Below the pieces are notes generated by a model. The model saw only the letters and a list, made by a program, of their open reading frames with translations. It was not told the origin of the DNA and ran no database searches. From positions 1 through 12,032 of the forward strand of contig NWUY0300068042.1 in the NCBI GenBank assembly GCA_004151065.3: DNA of 12,032 bases, in the 5' to 3' direction. Position numbers and translations under genes: made by a program. Positions 1 through 8,250 of the stretch are shown here, one piece after another. This DNA comes from Larix sibirica (Eukaryota > Streptophyta > Pinopsida > Pinales > Pinaceae). Position 1 is the stretch's first letter, and each line of letters starts with the position of its first letter.

Positions 1-13
1 TTTGAAATGTTGT

Positions 14-122
14 AAATGGAGGTCACGAGTTCAAATCACCCCGCCCAACTTACAAGCTATATGGGTGCACCTAGGAATATAGTGGTAGCGTACTGGATTG
101 GATCCCCCTAATTACAAAAAAA
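14..122 (+). repeat. SINE-like tail with Pol III B-box-like motif (5' end outside window)
   Basis: The bases at 28-38 (agttcaaatca), preceded by ggtcacg, resemble the T-arm/B-box of a tRNA gene, whose consensus is GGTTCRANTCC. About 75 bp of unrelated body follows, then an A7 run at 116-122. That order, tRNA-like head, unrelated body and A-rich end, is typical of plant SINEs. The A-box half would lie to the left of the window, so the element cannot be completed or its target-site duplication tested here. A chance match to a short motif is the main alternative. Confidence 0.35.
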
Positions 123-130
123 TATGTAAA

Positions 131-1100
131 AACTAATTGAAAATACCATTATATATCCATTGTAATCCTACAGCAACTAAAATCATTTAGTTTAATTTTT
201 TTTTCACTGTTTTGGGATTGTAGAGGTGCTTTGAACTTATATGAATTGTATTGTTTGAAAGCATTTGTTTACTGATCTTCTTAGATTAATGTGCATTTTA
301 ACTAACTCTGGATCCACTTATTATGTATAGATTTTCAAAAATTGTATTTGAATACATAATCAATAAATAAAAATTATATTTAAAATTAAAAATAATTCTT
401 ATTAAAAGAGTTTTAACATTAACATCAACAAAAAAGCTTTCAAGTAAAGTTTGCATAAAACGTTTTACAATATGTCATTTATACTTTTATATTAATTATT
501 AAAAAACTTAAAGCAATAGGCTTTCCTTCACAACCAACTATTTCTGAAAAATAGTTCTGTGAAATCATTGTAATATAATATATGGGTTTTAGAAATCTCA
601 ACGACTAACATGTGCATCCGCTGTGCTATGGATATTTTTTTGTGCGGTTAATTACAAATTGATTTTCCATTGTGATATGAATATTTTTTTGGAGGCTAAT
701 TAAAAATTATGATAATATATGTGGAAGAGATTAATATATTCTCAAAAAATGAAATTCATATCATTATGTGGTAGACATATCTTAATTTTTTTATGATTTA
801 GGTTTTTGATGGATAAAAATTGTAAAATATAGTTATTAATTTCATTTCTCAAAGATAGAGAAGGTTTTTGAATTTACATACAACTTTAAAGTTATCAAAA
901 TTCACAATTTTTTAAAAAATCATTATTACTACATGAAATCCACAATCAAGCAAATGTTTGAGATGATAATAGGTAGTAGGTCTTTATTATGTAAACGTTC
1001 ATCAATCTCTTGTTTTTGCTTTGAAATTTGACATATTGTTATTTGTATATATGTATTTTCCACAATGCTTCAACTTCTTATATTTGAAAGGGAGAGATTG
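131..1100. other. AT-rich spacer, no gene seen
   Basis: I see no coding region. The stretch is dominated by A/T runs. The only structure noticed is a degenerate pair of about 39 bp at 622-660 and 671-708, 49 bp apart. Both halves share the pattern tgtg-ata-tg-atattttttt followed by gg-taatta-aaatt. Confidence 0.6.
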
Positions 1101-1109
1101 ATAAAGGGT

Positions 1110-1637
1110 GACTCCATGAGGGTGGTTGATAAATTTCCTGCTACAGTCTGTGAAACACTCGATATTTTTCAGAAAACATGAATATGCTCCGCATTTGAAA
1201 ATTACTCATGAGGGGCAGCCCGTGTGGAACTGTATAGACCTTGGACTAACTTTAAGGTTAAAAGTGGATGGCTCACTAGCTCTTTTGAATCCGGAAGCGC
1301 AATAAGAGATTACAGGGTGAACTAAAGGAACTGGTTATTCTACCAATATATTTCTAGAAGAAGCTCTTGTCATGTCCTTAATGCCAATAACGCCCATGTT
1401 TGCCAAGTGTTTTCATTTGTTCCTAGGAGCCTACAATTTATGATGGAAACGATGCTTCTTTTCAACTTGATCTGTTCTATTGGTTGGGTTGCACTTGTTG
1501 TGGTTGAAGAAGGCACCTACAAATGGTATGGTATACCTTCAATGCCACCCTCTAAAGCTAGAGTTTCATTGATAGTATCAGCCATTGTTATCGCTTTGGT
1601 CATGGACTCTGTAGATATGCATTTTTCTTTCAAATAA
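1110..1637 (+). pseudogene. Decayed gene remnant encoding a protein with hydrophobic segments, family not recognised
   Basis: Three reading frames follow one another with protein-like composition. Frame one runs from 1110 (GDSMRVVD-like) to a TGA at 1179. A second frame takes over near 1174 (RKHEYAPHLK) and runs to 1440, broken by TAA at 1303 and TGA at 1318. It contains the stretches GQPVWNCIDLGLTLRLKVDG and FLEEALVMSLMPITPMF. At the TGA at 1441 the frame changes again, and an ATG at 1443 leads METMLLFNLICSIGWVALVV, then EEGTYKWYGIPSMPPSKARV, then a second hydrophobic run (LIVSAIVIALVM), ending at 1637. The GTG at 1407 would be an artificial start, because the last frame is already open upstream. 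Two predicted membrane spans suggest a membrane protein. I do not recognise the family. At least two frameshifts and two stops make it non-functional as read, unless introns remove them, and I see no clear splice sites. Low-level similarity could continue to about 1740 (KRKSKLLVVMVLEIICIVS). Confidence 0.5.
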
Positions 1638-1639
1638 TA

Positions 1640-2666
1640 TTAGTGGGAGACAAAGTGTCGGCAGGGGAATTAGTGGCAAAAGGAAGTCTAAGCTTTTGGT
1701 GGTGATGGTTTTGGAGATAATATGCATCGTATCATAAACTTTGGGTATCAAGGGTTTGGGGAGATGGATATATTGTTCTGCACTTGGTTTGGTTGAAGTG
1801 GGGAATTGGATTTTATATTATTTTTTATGATTATTAAATATATGTTTTATATATATTTATTAAAGTGAATAATGAATCATTAAAACTTTATTTCCAACTC
1901 TATGTTTAGGTATTTTGTTATAATACAATAGTAGATAGAATATTATTTTTCATAAAAATTATTGGATCCCTTAAGGTTTTTGTGTCTTCTTATGATCTTT
2001 GTTCTTCACTCTAGGAAGGAGGACATTTGTTACCATGTCTCACTTGGCATGGGGAATGGCTTGGGGAATGTACTTCTCAAGGGCGGTGATGTCAGTCACA
2101 TTAATCGCGACATCAAGGTCATAAATGAGAATTGGTTTTGTTGGGATTAGCAACCATAAATTTCTCCCGTGTGGTGGTATTGTTGGTATAATGTGTTGGA
2201 GTTTTGTGAAGACACAGTATTCTGCTAGCTGCGGGGAAGACTTTGTTTCACTGCATTTATGGAGGACATGTTCATTTGGAATGGTGGTGAGGGATGCAGG
2301 TTCATTTGCTTTCTCCTCATCCCGAGGAGATAGGCGTTCTCCTCGATCTTCCAACTTTTTTTCCCAAGTATTTCGTTTCAACTATGTTCTCTCCCTTGTT
2401 TGGCAAGTTTGGGATATGGGTCTTTTATTTTTTTGTGAATAATTCTAGGTTGGGGATTGCTATGCTTGTTGATAGCAGTTCTTCCCTAGGTAATATTGTT
2501 TTTCCCTCTTGTTGTTATTTCAACCCTCTATCTCTAAGATTTGGTTGGGCCGTGTGTGCTCTCTTTTGTAGATACCCCCCTGTATTTTCTGCTCTCTGCC
2601 CCCTATCCTGGTAGGTGTGGTTTTGGCATTTTCAGTACCGATTGAAATTGTGTTAAAATTGTTAAT
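1640..2666. other. Unassigned stretch upstream of the acidic-protein remnant
   Basis: Open frames on both strands here (for example minus strand 2040-2381, and plus strand 2125-2442 and 2294-2614) overlap one another and show no family features, so I call none of them. Part of 2020-2640 is less AT-rich than its neighbours and ends in pyrimidine-rich DNA (about 2500-2620) just before the ATG at 2667. It could be leader or promoter sequence of the following remnant or part of the same mobile element, but no signal proves this. Confidence 0.4.
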
Positions 2667-2690
2667 ATGGATATTGAAAAGCGGTTAGAG

Positions 2691-3046
2691 AACCTCTCTG
2701 AGCAAGTTAGTGCAGCCAATGCTAGTATTCAAGATTTTCGAGCTCATTTGAAATGGATGAGACTGTATGGAGGGTTTGTTTGAAGCAGTTCATCAATTGG
2801 TTTCGCATTCTCCAGTGTTAGACGACTGTCTAGATCAAATTGAATAGTTCTCTCACCAAATTAATGATAACCTCTCCGAGCAAGTCAATGCAGCCAATGC
2901 TAGTATTCAATTTCCAAGCTCATTTGAAATGGATGAGAAGCCGTATGGAGGGTCTATTTGAAGCAGTTCATCAATTGGTTTCGCATTCTCCAGTATTAGA
3001 TGATTGTCTGGATCAAATTGAACAGTTCTCTCACCAAATTAATGAT
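2691..3046 (+). repeat. 178-bp tandem duplication inside the acidic-protein remnant
   Basis: Copy 1 is 2691-2868 and copy 2 is 2869-3046. They are highly similar along their length. Copy 1 has two extra bases after attcaa (gattttcg against tttcc) and lacks two bases in the atgaga-tatgg segment. Copy 2 has the reverse pattern, so each copy carries a different 2-bp frameshift while keeping the same length. Copy 1 also has TAG where copy 2 has CAG (gaatagttc against gaacagttc). Confidence 0.9.
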
Positions 3047-3115
3047 AATATGGAAGCTCTTTTGACCAGTATGCAAGCAGTTGTAAGGACCAAATTAATG
3101 ATAATATGGAAGCTC
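3033..3115 (+). repeat. 56-bp tandem duplication, partly diverged
   Basis: An identical 27-bp segment starting accaaattaatgat occurs at 3033-3059 and 3089-3115. The bases after each copy also look related (ctcttttgaccagtatgcaa against ctcgtttcaaagcatgaa). The second copy is read in a different frame from the first within the remnant gene. Confidence 0.85.
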
Positions 3116-3537
3116 GTTTCAAAGCATGAAGACATAATTAGGGGTAATTTTTCTAAAAATGATAAAAATTTTAATTTCAAGAATGGTGATGGTACTTCAA
3201 TTCTTCAACGGGTCCATATCCACTCTAGCTCAAAAGATGGAACAAAGGGTATGCATATAAACCTTGTTGTTGATAGTGATGAAGATAAAGAAATTTCTAG
3301 TGATGCCCATGTTGATGATGTTGATAATGAATATGATGCAGAAAAAATATTGCCCAGGATCATGATACTGATAAAGAAGATAATTCATGTGTGAATATGG
3401 AAGAAGATTCTTATGATGTTGAGGTTGTTAATTATGAAGAGGTTTCAGTTAATGTTGCAAACAGTTCAAACAATGACGAAGATGAAGAAGATGTTCTCTA
3501 TGTCGAGCAGGGAGCAGATAGTGATTTTAGCAATTAG

Positions 3538-3997
3538 CTTTTGTTTAAATGATTTTTTTGCATTTTGCTCTTCGGAAAATATGTGAAAATCTAAAGTAGT
3601 TTAGGAAGTTTGATATTTGGGAATAGCAATTCCTCCTATTGAATAACTCTAAATATATGGTTCATCTTGCAAGTTACAGTATATGAACCTCTGAATCATA
3701 ATAGAGGTTTTTTTGTATGGCTTTGCTGAACATATTCAACTTTTATCAATACAAATATAACCATTCTTGTTAAAAAAAAGTATATGTAAATGACATGTTA
3801 TATATTAAAGATTGGAATATGAAATAAATGAACTTTAATCATATAAATTAAAAAATACTTTAATAAAAGAAATCAAGTTATCGTAATCAAATTGCATGTA
3901 GGAGATTGTTTCAATCCATATAACACATTAATAAAAACACATCTCGTGTCTCAAACAAATGTACCATAATAACAAAAGCTCAATAATGTACTAATCT
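3538..3997. other. AT-rich 3' flank of the acidic-protein remnant
   Basis: No gene is seen. The only local structure is a short hairpin at 3686-3709 (aacctct, 10-base loop, agaggtt) followed directly by a T run to 3714, about 150 bp after the TAG. In plant nuclear DNA this is not a known Pol II termination signal. A perfect T4 or longer can end Pol III transcription, but there is no Pol III gene here. Confidence 0.5.
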
Positions 3998-4380
3998 ATT
4001 TTGGTTCTCCTTTACAATTCTTATTCATATCTATCAGTTTTTTCATACCTAGGTTTGGAATATGTGGCTTGAAAAAAACTCTTCATAATGAGTAATGTAA
4101 TTATATCCATATTTCAACTTCCAAAATTAATTTTGGTTCTCCTTTGCAATTCTTATAAGTTTGTTCATAACTAGGTTTGGAATATGTAACTGAAAAACAC
4201 TTTTCATAATGAGTAATGTAATTATATCCATATTTCAACTTCCAATATAAATTTTGGTTCTTTACGATTCTTATTCATACCTATAGGTTTTTTTATAACA
4301 TGGTGTTTGGAATGTGTCGCTGAAAAAACCTCAACATAATTACTAATATAATTATATCCATATTTCAACTTTCAATATAA
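3998..4380. repeat. Three tandem copies of a 120-132-bp unit
   Basis: Units start with attttggttct at about 3998, 4130 and 4251. Each continues through a gtttggaat-tgt-gctgaaaaa segment and ends with tccatatttcaactt-caatataa or a close variant. The second copy lacks about 10 bp near its start. Divergence between copies is modest. No coding potential is apparent. Confidence 0.85.
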
Positions 4381-5060
4381 AGATTTATAAAACTCTCAAT
4401 ATAGGGAATGTCCAAAAGTCTTTTTAAACTAAAGTATTAATGGTGCTATATATCATGGGAGTTTACCAAGATTACGACTTTGGAACTTATATTTTACTAT
4501 TAATTTTAGTTTTTTATTTCTCATTTTCTAATTTCAATGTTCATATCCCTATATTGCATGGTATTTTTAAATTAAAGTATTAAGGGTGTTATATATGTCA
4601 TGGGAGCATGGGAGTTCATAACTAGGTTTGGAATATGTGGCTGAAAAACACTCTTCATAATGAGTAATGTAATTATATCCATATTTCAACTTCCAATATA
4701 AATTTTGGTTCTTTACAATTCTTATTCATATTTATAGGTTTTTTTATAACGATGTTTGGAATGTGTGGCTGAAAAAACCTCTTCATAATTACTAATATAA
4801 TTATATCCATATTTCAACTTTCAATATAAAGATTTATAAAACTTTGAATATAAGGAATGTCCAAAGTCTTTTTAAACTAAAGTATTAGTGGTACTATATA
4901 TCATGGGAGTTTACAAGATTACAACTTTGGAACATATATTTTACTATTAATTTTAGTTTTTTATTTCTCATTTTCTAATTTCAATGTTAATATCCCTATA
5001 TTGCATGGTATTTTTAGATTAAAGTATTAATGTGTTATATATGTCATGGGAGCATGGGAG
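4164..5060. repeat. 451-bp tandem duplication
   Basis: Copy 1 is 4164-4614 and copy 2 is 4615-5060. Both begin ttcataactaggtttggaat and both end gtcatgggagcatgggag. Each contains the end of one short unit, a complete short unit beginning attttggttcttta, and about 230 bp of non-unit DNA (agatttataaaact to catgggag). After 5060 a decayed third copy begins: ttcac, then similarity to the ctattaattt / ctcatttt-taatttcaatgttaatatc part up to about 5132. The short open frame at 5030-5308 is contained in this repeat and the next one and is not a gene. Confidence 0.88.
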
Positions 5061-5172
5061 TTCACTGGAGTTTAGATTTTCCTATTAATTTGTTTTTTGA
5101 TCCCTCATTTTGTAATTTCAATGTTAATATCACAATATTGTATGATATATGTATGTTTCTCTATATGAGTTG

Positions 5173-5283
5173 GTTCACTAAAAATAAAGTTGGTTTGGAC
5201 TCCAAAGGCTGTGAGGATAGTTTTTTTTGTTCACTAAAAATAATGTCGGTTTGGACTCCAAAGGTTGTGAGGATAATTTTTTT
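5173..5283. repeat. 56-bp tandem pair
   Basis: Copies at 5173-5228 and 5229-5283 share gttcactaaaaataa, then ggtttggactccaaagg, then tgtgaggata and a T run. A third start (gttcaac) follows at 5284 but is not continued. Confidence 0.9.
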
Positions 5284-5331
5284 GTTCAACAAAATTTTCA
5301 TAAATTAAATATAATAATTATTAATCAAGTA

Positions 5332-5416
5332 TACTCTTTACACATGTATTAGTAAATGTATTAGTAAAGTTAGAGATGTTACTCTTTACATATGCATCAG
5401 TGAAATTTGAGATATG
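5332..5416. repeat. Degenerate 48-bp tandem pair
   Basis: Both halves begin tactctttaca-atg (5332 and 5380) and share a diverged ca/ta-tcagt/agt-aa-tttgagat body. The first half has an extra internal doubling of about 12 bp (tgtattagtaaa). The surrounding 5290-5530 is otherwise plain AT-rich DNA. Confidence 0.6.
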
Positions 5417-5530
5417 TAAGATTGCTCGAAAATGATTGTCATCTATTTTAATTTGTATATATTAATTTTTTTTGTAAATTTAATCTTTATATTAAGAAAT
5501 AAAATTTAAACTAACATATTTTTAAGAAAA

Positions 5531-5626
5531 TCATCTATAAACTATAAATTAGGTTTTATCTCAATTCAAACTAAAAAAAATCATCTATAAACTATAAATT
5601 AGGTTTTATCTCAATTCAAACTAACA
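5531..5626. repeat. 50-bp tandem pair, related to the 30-bp array at 5965-6134
   Basis: Copies at 5531-5580 and 5581-5626 match from tcatctataaactataaatt through ttttatctcaattcaaacta. The same words (actataaatta, gttttatatc, attcaaactaac, tttaaaattct) recur right of the coding-like island at 5965-6134, so the two arrays were probably once one. Confidence 0.9.
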
Positions 5627-5652
5627 ATTTTAAAATTCTACCAAGAGCGACT

Positions 5653-5717
5653 CACGAACAGAGCGAATCGATACGTTTAACTTTGCCACGAACAGAGCGA
5701 ATCGATATGTTTAACTT
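5653..5717 (-). repeat. 34-bp tandem duplication at the 3' end of the minus-strand fragment
   Basis: Copies start at 5653 and 5687 with cacgaacagagcgaatcgat and differ by a single c/t (atacg against atatg). On the minus strand the duplication moves the end of the reading frame: the inner copy is read on into the sequence of the outer copy and stops at 5677-5679. Without the duplication the frame would end at the TGA just after the SLCS codons. Confidence 0.88.
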
Positions 5718-5964
5718 TGCCATGTTCTAGCCTTAAGATAAAAGCTTTAGCAGCCTTTTCCGCCTTAAGATACAAAGGAGATATCCCGAAGAGCATATCG
5801 CTTTTACCATAATACGATACCGCATATCTACGTTCCTCAGTCAAATCGATCATCCAGCCGTGTCTCTTAAGTTCTGGATTTAGTGTATAAATCTGTCAGG
5901 GTATTATTCCCGGGGCTTCCAATGGAACTTTGGAACACCTTATAAAGGAATTGTGAGTTACTAA
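5680..5964 (-). pseudogene. Minus-strand C-terminal gene fragment, family not recognised
   Basis: Reading the minus strand, a frame is open from 5964 to 5899, meets a single TGA at 5896-5898, and is then open for 72 codons from 5895 to 5680, stopping at 5677-5679. The peptide is well mixed and hydrophilic with recognisably protein-like text: SKVPLEAPGIIP before the stop, then QIYTLNPELKRHGWMIDLTE, ERRYAVSYYGKSDMLFGIS, PLYLKAEKAAKAFILRLEHG and KVKHIDSLCS. Base composition is visibly richer in G and C than the AT-rich repeats on both sides. No start with a proper upstream region is present, so this is at best the C-terminal part of a gene. The in-frame TGA and the 34-bp duplication at its end argue that it is no longer functional. 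I do not recognise the family. A terminal exon with a misplaced boundary is the alternative to a pseudogene. Confidence 0.5.
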
Positions 5965-6134
5965 TTATGTTTTATATCAATTTGAAACTATAAATTATGT
6001 TTTTTATCAATTCAAACTAACATTTTTAAAATTCTCATCTATAAACTATAAATTATGTTTTATATCCATTTGAAACTATAAATTATGTTTTATATCCATT
6101 TGAAACTATAAATTATGTTTTAAATCAATTTGAA
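5965..6134. repeat. 30-bp tandem array
   Basis: The unit tatatccatttgaaactataaattatgttt repeats with an exact 30-bp period at about 6031-6134, the last copy having taaatcaatttgaa. More diverged copies lie at 5965-6025 (ttttatatcaatttgaaactataaattatg). The array shares words with 5531-5640 left of the minus-strand fragment. Confidence 0.9.
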
Positions 6135-6464
6135 GATCATTCACATGAATTTTATAAACACCTACATCCATTGGTTTCCTATATTATGTGCCATGCCATA
6201 TTAACAAATGGCCATACACCATATTTACCGACACTTTATTATTTAATCTTCTATTTAAATAACATTATATTTAAGTTACTTTATTTTTCAAGTCTCGTCA
6301 ACTCTATCAAAAGGGAGATCAATTGCTTCTTTATATTTTTTTTGTCCTTCCATGGAAGGATACCCCGGATTTTGATCATACAAAACATAAATTCATCCCA
6401 ATCTCGAAGGTTTTCTTTATATTTGTCTTAAACATTCATAGAAAAAACCCAGATTTTGATCAAA
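6135..6464. other. AT-rich stretch with early, diverged copies of the next repeat
   Basis: No gene is supported; the two overlapping open frames at 6171-6544 are low-complexity. The phrase ttttgatca-acaaaacataaattcatc appears at about 6371-6396 and again at 6455-6480, so the repeat at 6465-6850 began as a longer, more diverged series. A perfect 16-bp palindrome (tccttccatggaagga) lies at 6345-6360. Confidence 0.55.
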
Positions 6465-6850
6465 CAAAACATAAATTCATCTCAAATCTCTCAAAATGTG
6501 TGATTCCCTGTGTTTCTCTATACTATATTAACATGGACCCATAACTCAGTGTTGATTTATTCAAACATGGATCTATGTGAGCATACAAAACATAAATTCA
6601 TCTCAAAACTCTCAATGTGATTTCCCTATGTTTCTCTATACTATATTACCATGGACCCATAACTCAGTATTGATTTATTCAAACATAATCTAAAATCAAA
6701 CATGGATCTATGTGAGCATACAAAACATAAATTCATCTCAAAACTCTCAGTGTGATTCCCTATGTTTATCTGTACTAGATTAACATGGACCCATAGACCC
6801 ATAACTCAGTGTTGATTTATTCAAACATGATCTAAAATCAAACATGGATC
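6465..6850. repeat. Three tandem copies of a 121-135-bp unit
   Basis: Copies begin caaaacataaattcatctca at 6465, 6586 and 6721. Each contains ttccctatgtttctctatac or a variant, then tta-catggacccataactcag, then gttgatttattcaaacat. Copies 2 and 3 carry an extra 17-bp insert (taatctaaaatcaaaca-like) before atggatctat. Copy 3 has a 10-bp internal doubling of acccatag. Confidence 0.9.
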
Positions 6851-7830
6851 TATCCCAACCCTAGGCACTGAAACAGAACCATACTTCCACTCTGATCTAT
6901 TCAAACATAGATCCATCCCATATGTTTTCCCATATTCAAACATAGATCCATCCCAATCCTAGACACTGAAACACTTTTCTTTTCAATACCATCATGAAGC
7001 CCTATCTGATCTTATTTATTAATCAAAACTTTATCATATTTGTCACTTTGCTATTCAACCCCTATTAACTCTGATTCTCTTTATTTCTTCGTGCTATACT
7101 AACAATAGAGTGACCTACACTGATTCTCTTTATTTCTTTGTGCTGTACTCTTTATTTCTTTGTGCTGTGCTAACAAATATAGCATATAGTCTCATCCCAA
7201 CCCCCGACGCTGTGAAAACACTTTCCTTCTCAGCACAATTATTAAGTTTTTGAAATGCCGGATATTGATTATACAAAGCATAAAATCATATCAATTCCAA
7301 AGACTCTTGAAAACACTTTGAATCTCTCCATGCGATGACCCGTCTTTTTGCACTATATTAACATGGACCCATAACTCTTTGTACTATATATTAACATGGA
7401 CCCATTCCTCATTTTTTATCTATTCAAACACATTCATCCCAACCCTAGACATTTTGAAACAAGACTCATACCTCAGCTTTGATATATTCAAACATAAGTC
7501 ATCGCAGCCCTAGACCTCTAGAACACTTCGTTTCTCTCAGTGCCATAATGAAACCCCAATCAAGTCACTTTATTATTCAACCCCAATCAACTCTCTATCA
7601 AGAGTAGCCTCCCTTGGTTCTCTTTAGTTCTTTATGCCCCAGAGGCTGTGAAATCACTTTTCTCAGCACAATTACGAGGTCCTTGAAATGCCAAATACAA
7701 CCACATCAAAACCTACACCAAGAAACAAGAACTGATCCATCACAATCACAAAATCCAAATTATTTTCTTACTAATATGCCGAGACTTTATTGTATTTAAG
7801 TCACTTTATTATTCGATCCTCATAAAAATG
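6851..7830. repeat. Degenerate higher-order repeat field
   Basis: Older copies of the preceding unit recur (attcaaacatagatccatccca at about 6899 and 6935; attaacatggaccca at 7347 and 7391). A larger pattern is also repeated. Tcactt--ctattcaaccccta-t-aactct occurs near 7045 and again near 7566. Gctgtgaaa-cactttccttctcagcacaatta followed by ttgaaatgcc occurs near 7209 and 7645. A local triplication of ctctttatttctttgtgctgt lies at 7075-7168. No gene is supported; the short frame at 7614-7799 falls in repeat DNA. Confidence 0.7.
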
Positions 7831-8250
7831 ATACATATTATTAGGCATGCACACCTTTTAGATGTGTATGAATATGAAGCCACGGACACCAAGGGGAGAA
7901 TAAAGTACACAAAATCGCTCAATTGCTAAACTTACTCAGAATGATACCATCACATTTCTGCTAAACTTTTCAGAATGATACCATCACATTTCTGCAAACA
8001 GTCATTCCCCAATTTATACCACTGATAGTAATCACTTGATAATCACGGTCATCATACAAATTACTAGGCATACACACATTGTAGATGCATATAAATATGA
8101 AGCCACAGACATTAAGCGGAGAATAAAGCACACAATATCGCTCAACTGCTAAACTTATTCACAATGATACCAGCACTTTTCTTGAAAGACACATTCCCCA
8201 GTGATACCAGCACTTCTCTGGAAAGACACATTCCCCAGTGAGCCCCTGCT
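7831..8250. repeat. 223-bp tandem duplication with nested 34-bp and 37-bp duplications
   Basis: Copy 1 begins near 7831 and copy 2 near 8054. They share taggcat-cacac (7842 and 8065), atgaatatgaagccac-gacac or a variant, gagaataaag-acaca, and tcgctcaa-tgctaaactta. Copy 1 contains its own doubling of cagaatgataccatcacatt (7937 and 7971, period 34). Copy 2 contains a different doubling of tgataccagcac followed by gaaagacacattcccca (8164-8200 and 8201-8237, period 37). The nested events happened separately after the larger duplication. Confidence 0.85.

Larger units (their letters stand above)
2667..3537 (+). pseudogene. Broken gene for a coiled-coil-like protein with acidic tail, internally duplicated
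   Basis: The ATG at 2667 opens MDIEKRLENLSEQVSAANAS, a heptad-like, charged N-terminus, but this frame stops at a TGA near 2779. The frame is resumed in a second, tandem copy of the same segment (2869-3046), which reads HLKWMRSRMEGLFEAVHQLV and SHSPVLDDCLDQIEQFSHQI. The protein continues to about 3345 and becomes acidic (DSDEDKEISSDAHVDD). Near an A6 run at about 3343-3348 the coding sense shifts frame. From there a third frame remains open, rich in D and E (NMEEDSYDVE, NNDEDEEDVLYVEQGADSDF), to TAG at 3535-3537. The longest single open frame (2840-3394) starts out of register and ends shortly after the shift. What remains is a helical N-terminal region plus a long acidic C-terminal tail. I do not recognise the family; a host gene copy or a protein carried by a mobile element are both possible. 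It cannot be translated whole as it stands. Confidence 0.6.

Noticed and set aside
2040-2381. 113-codon minus-strand open frame
   Set aside because: It overlaps plus-strand frames of similar size, has no recognisable domain, and lies in a less AT-rich patch where long chance frames are expected.
3686-3714. Hairpin plus T run resembling a bacterial intrinsic terminator
   Set aside because: The stem is only 7 bp and the context is plant nuclear DNA, where this structure does not end Pol II transcription.
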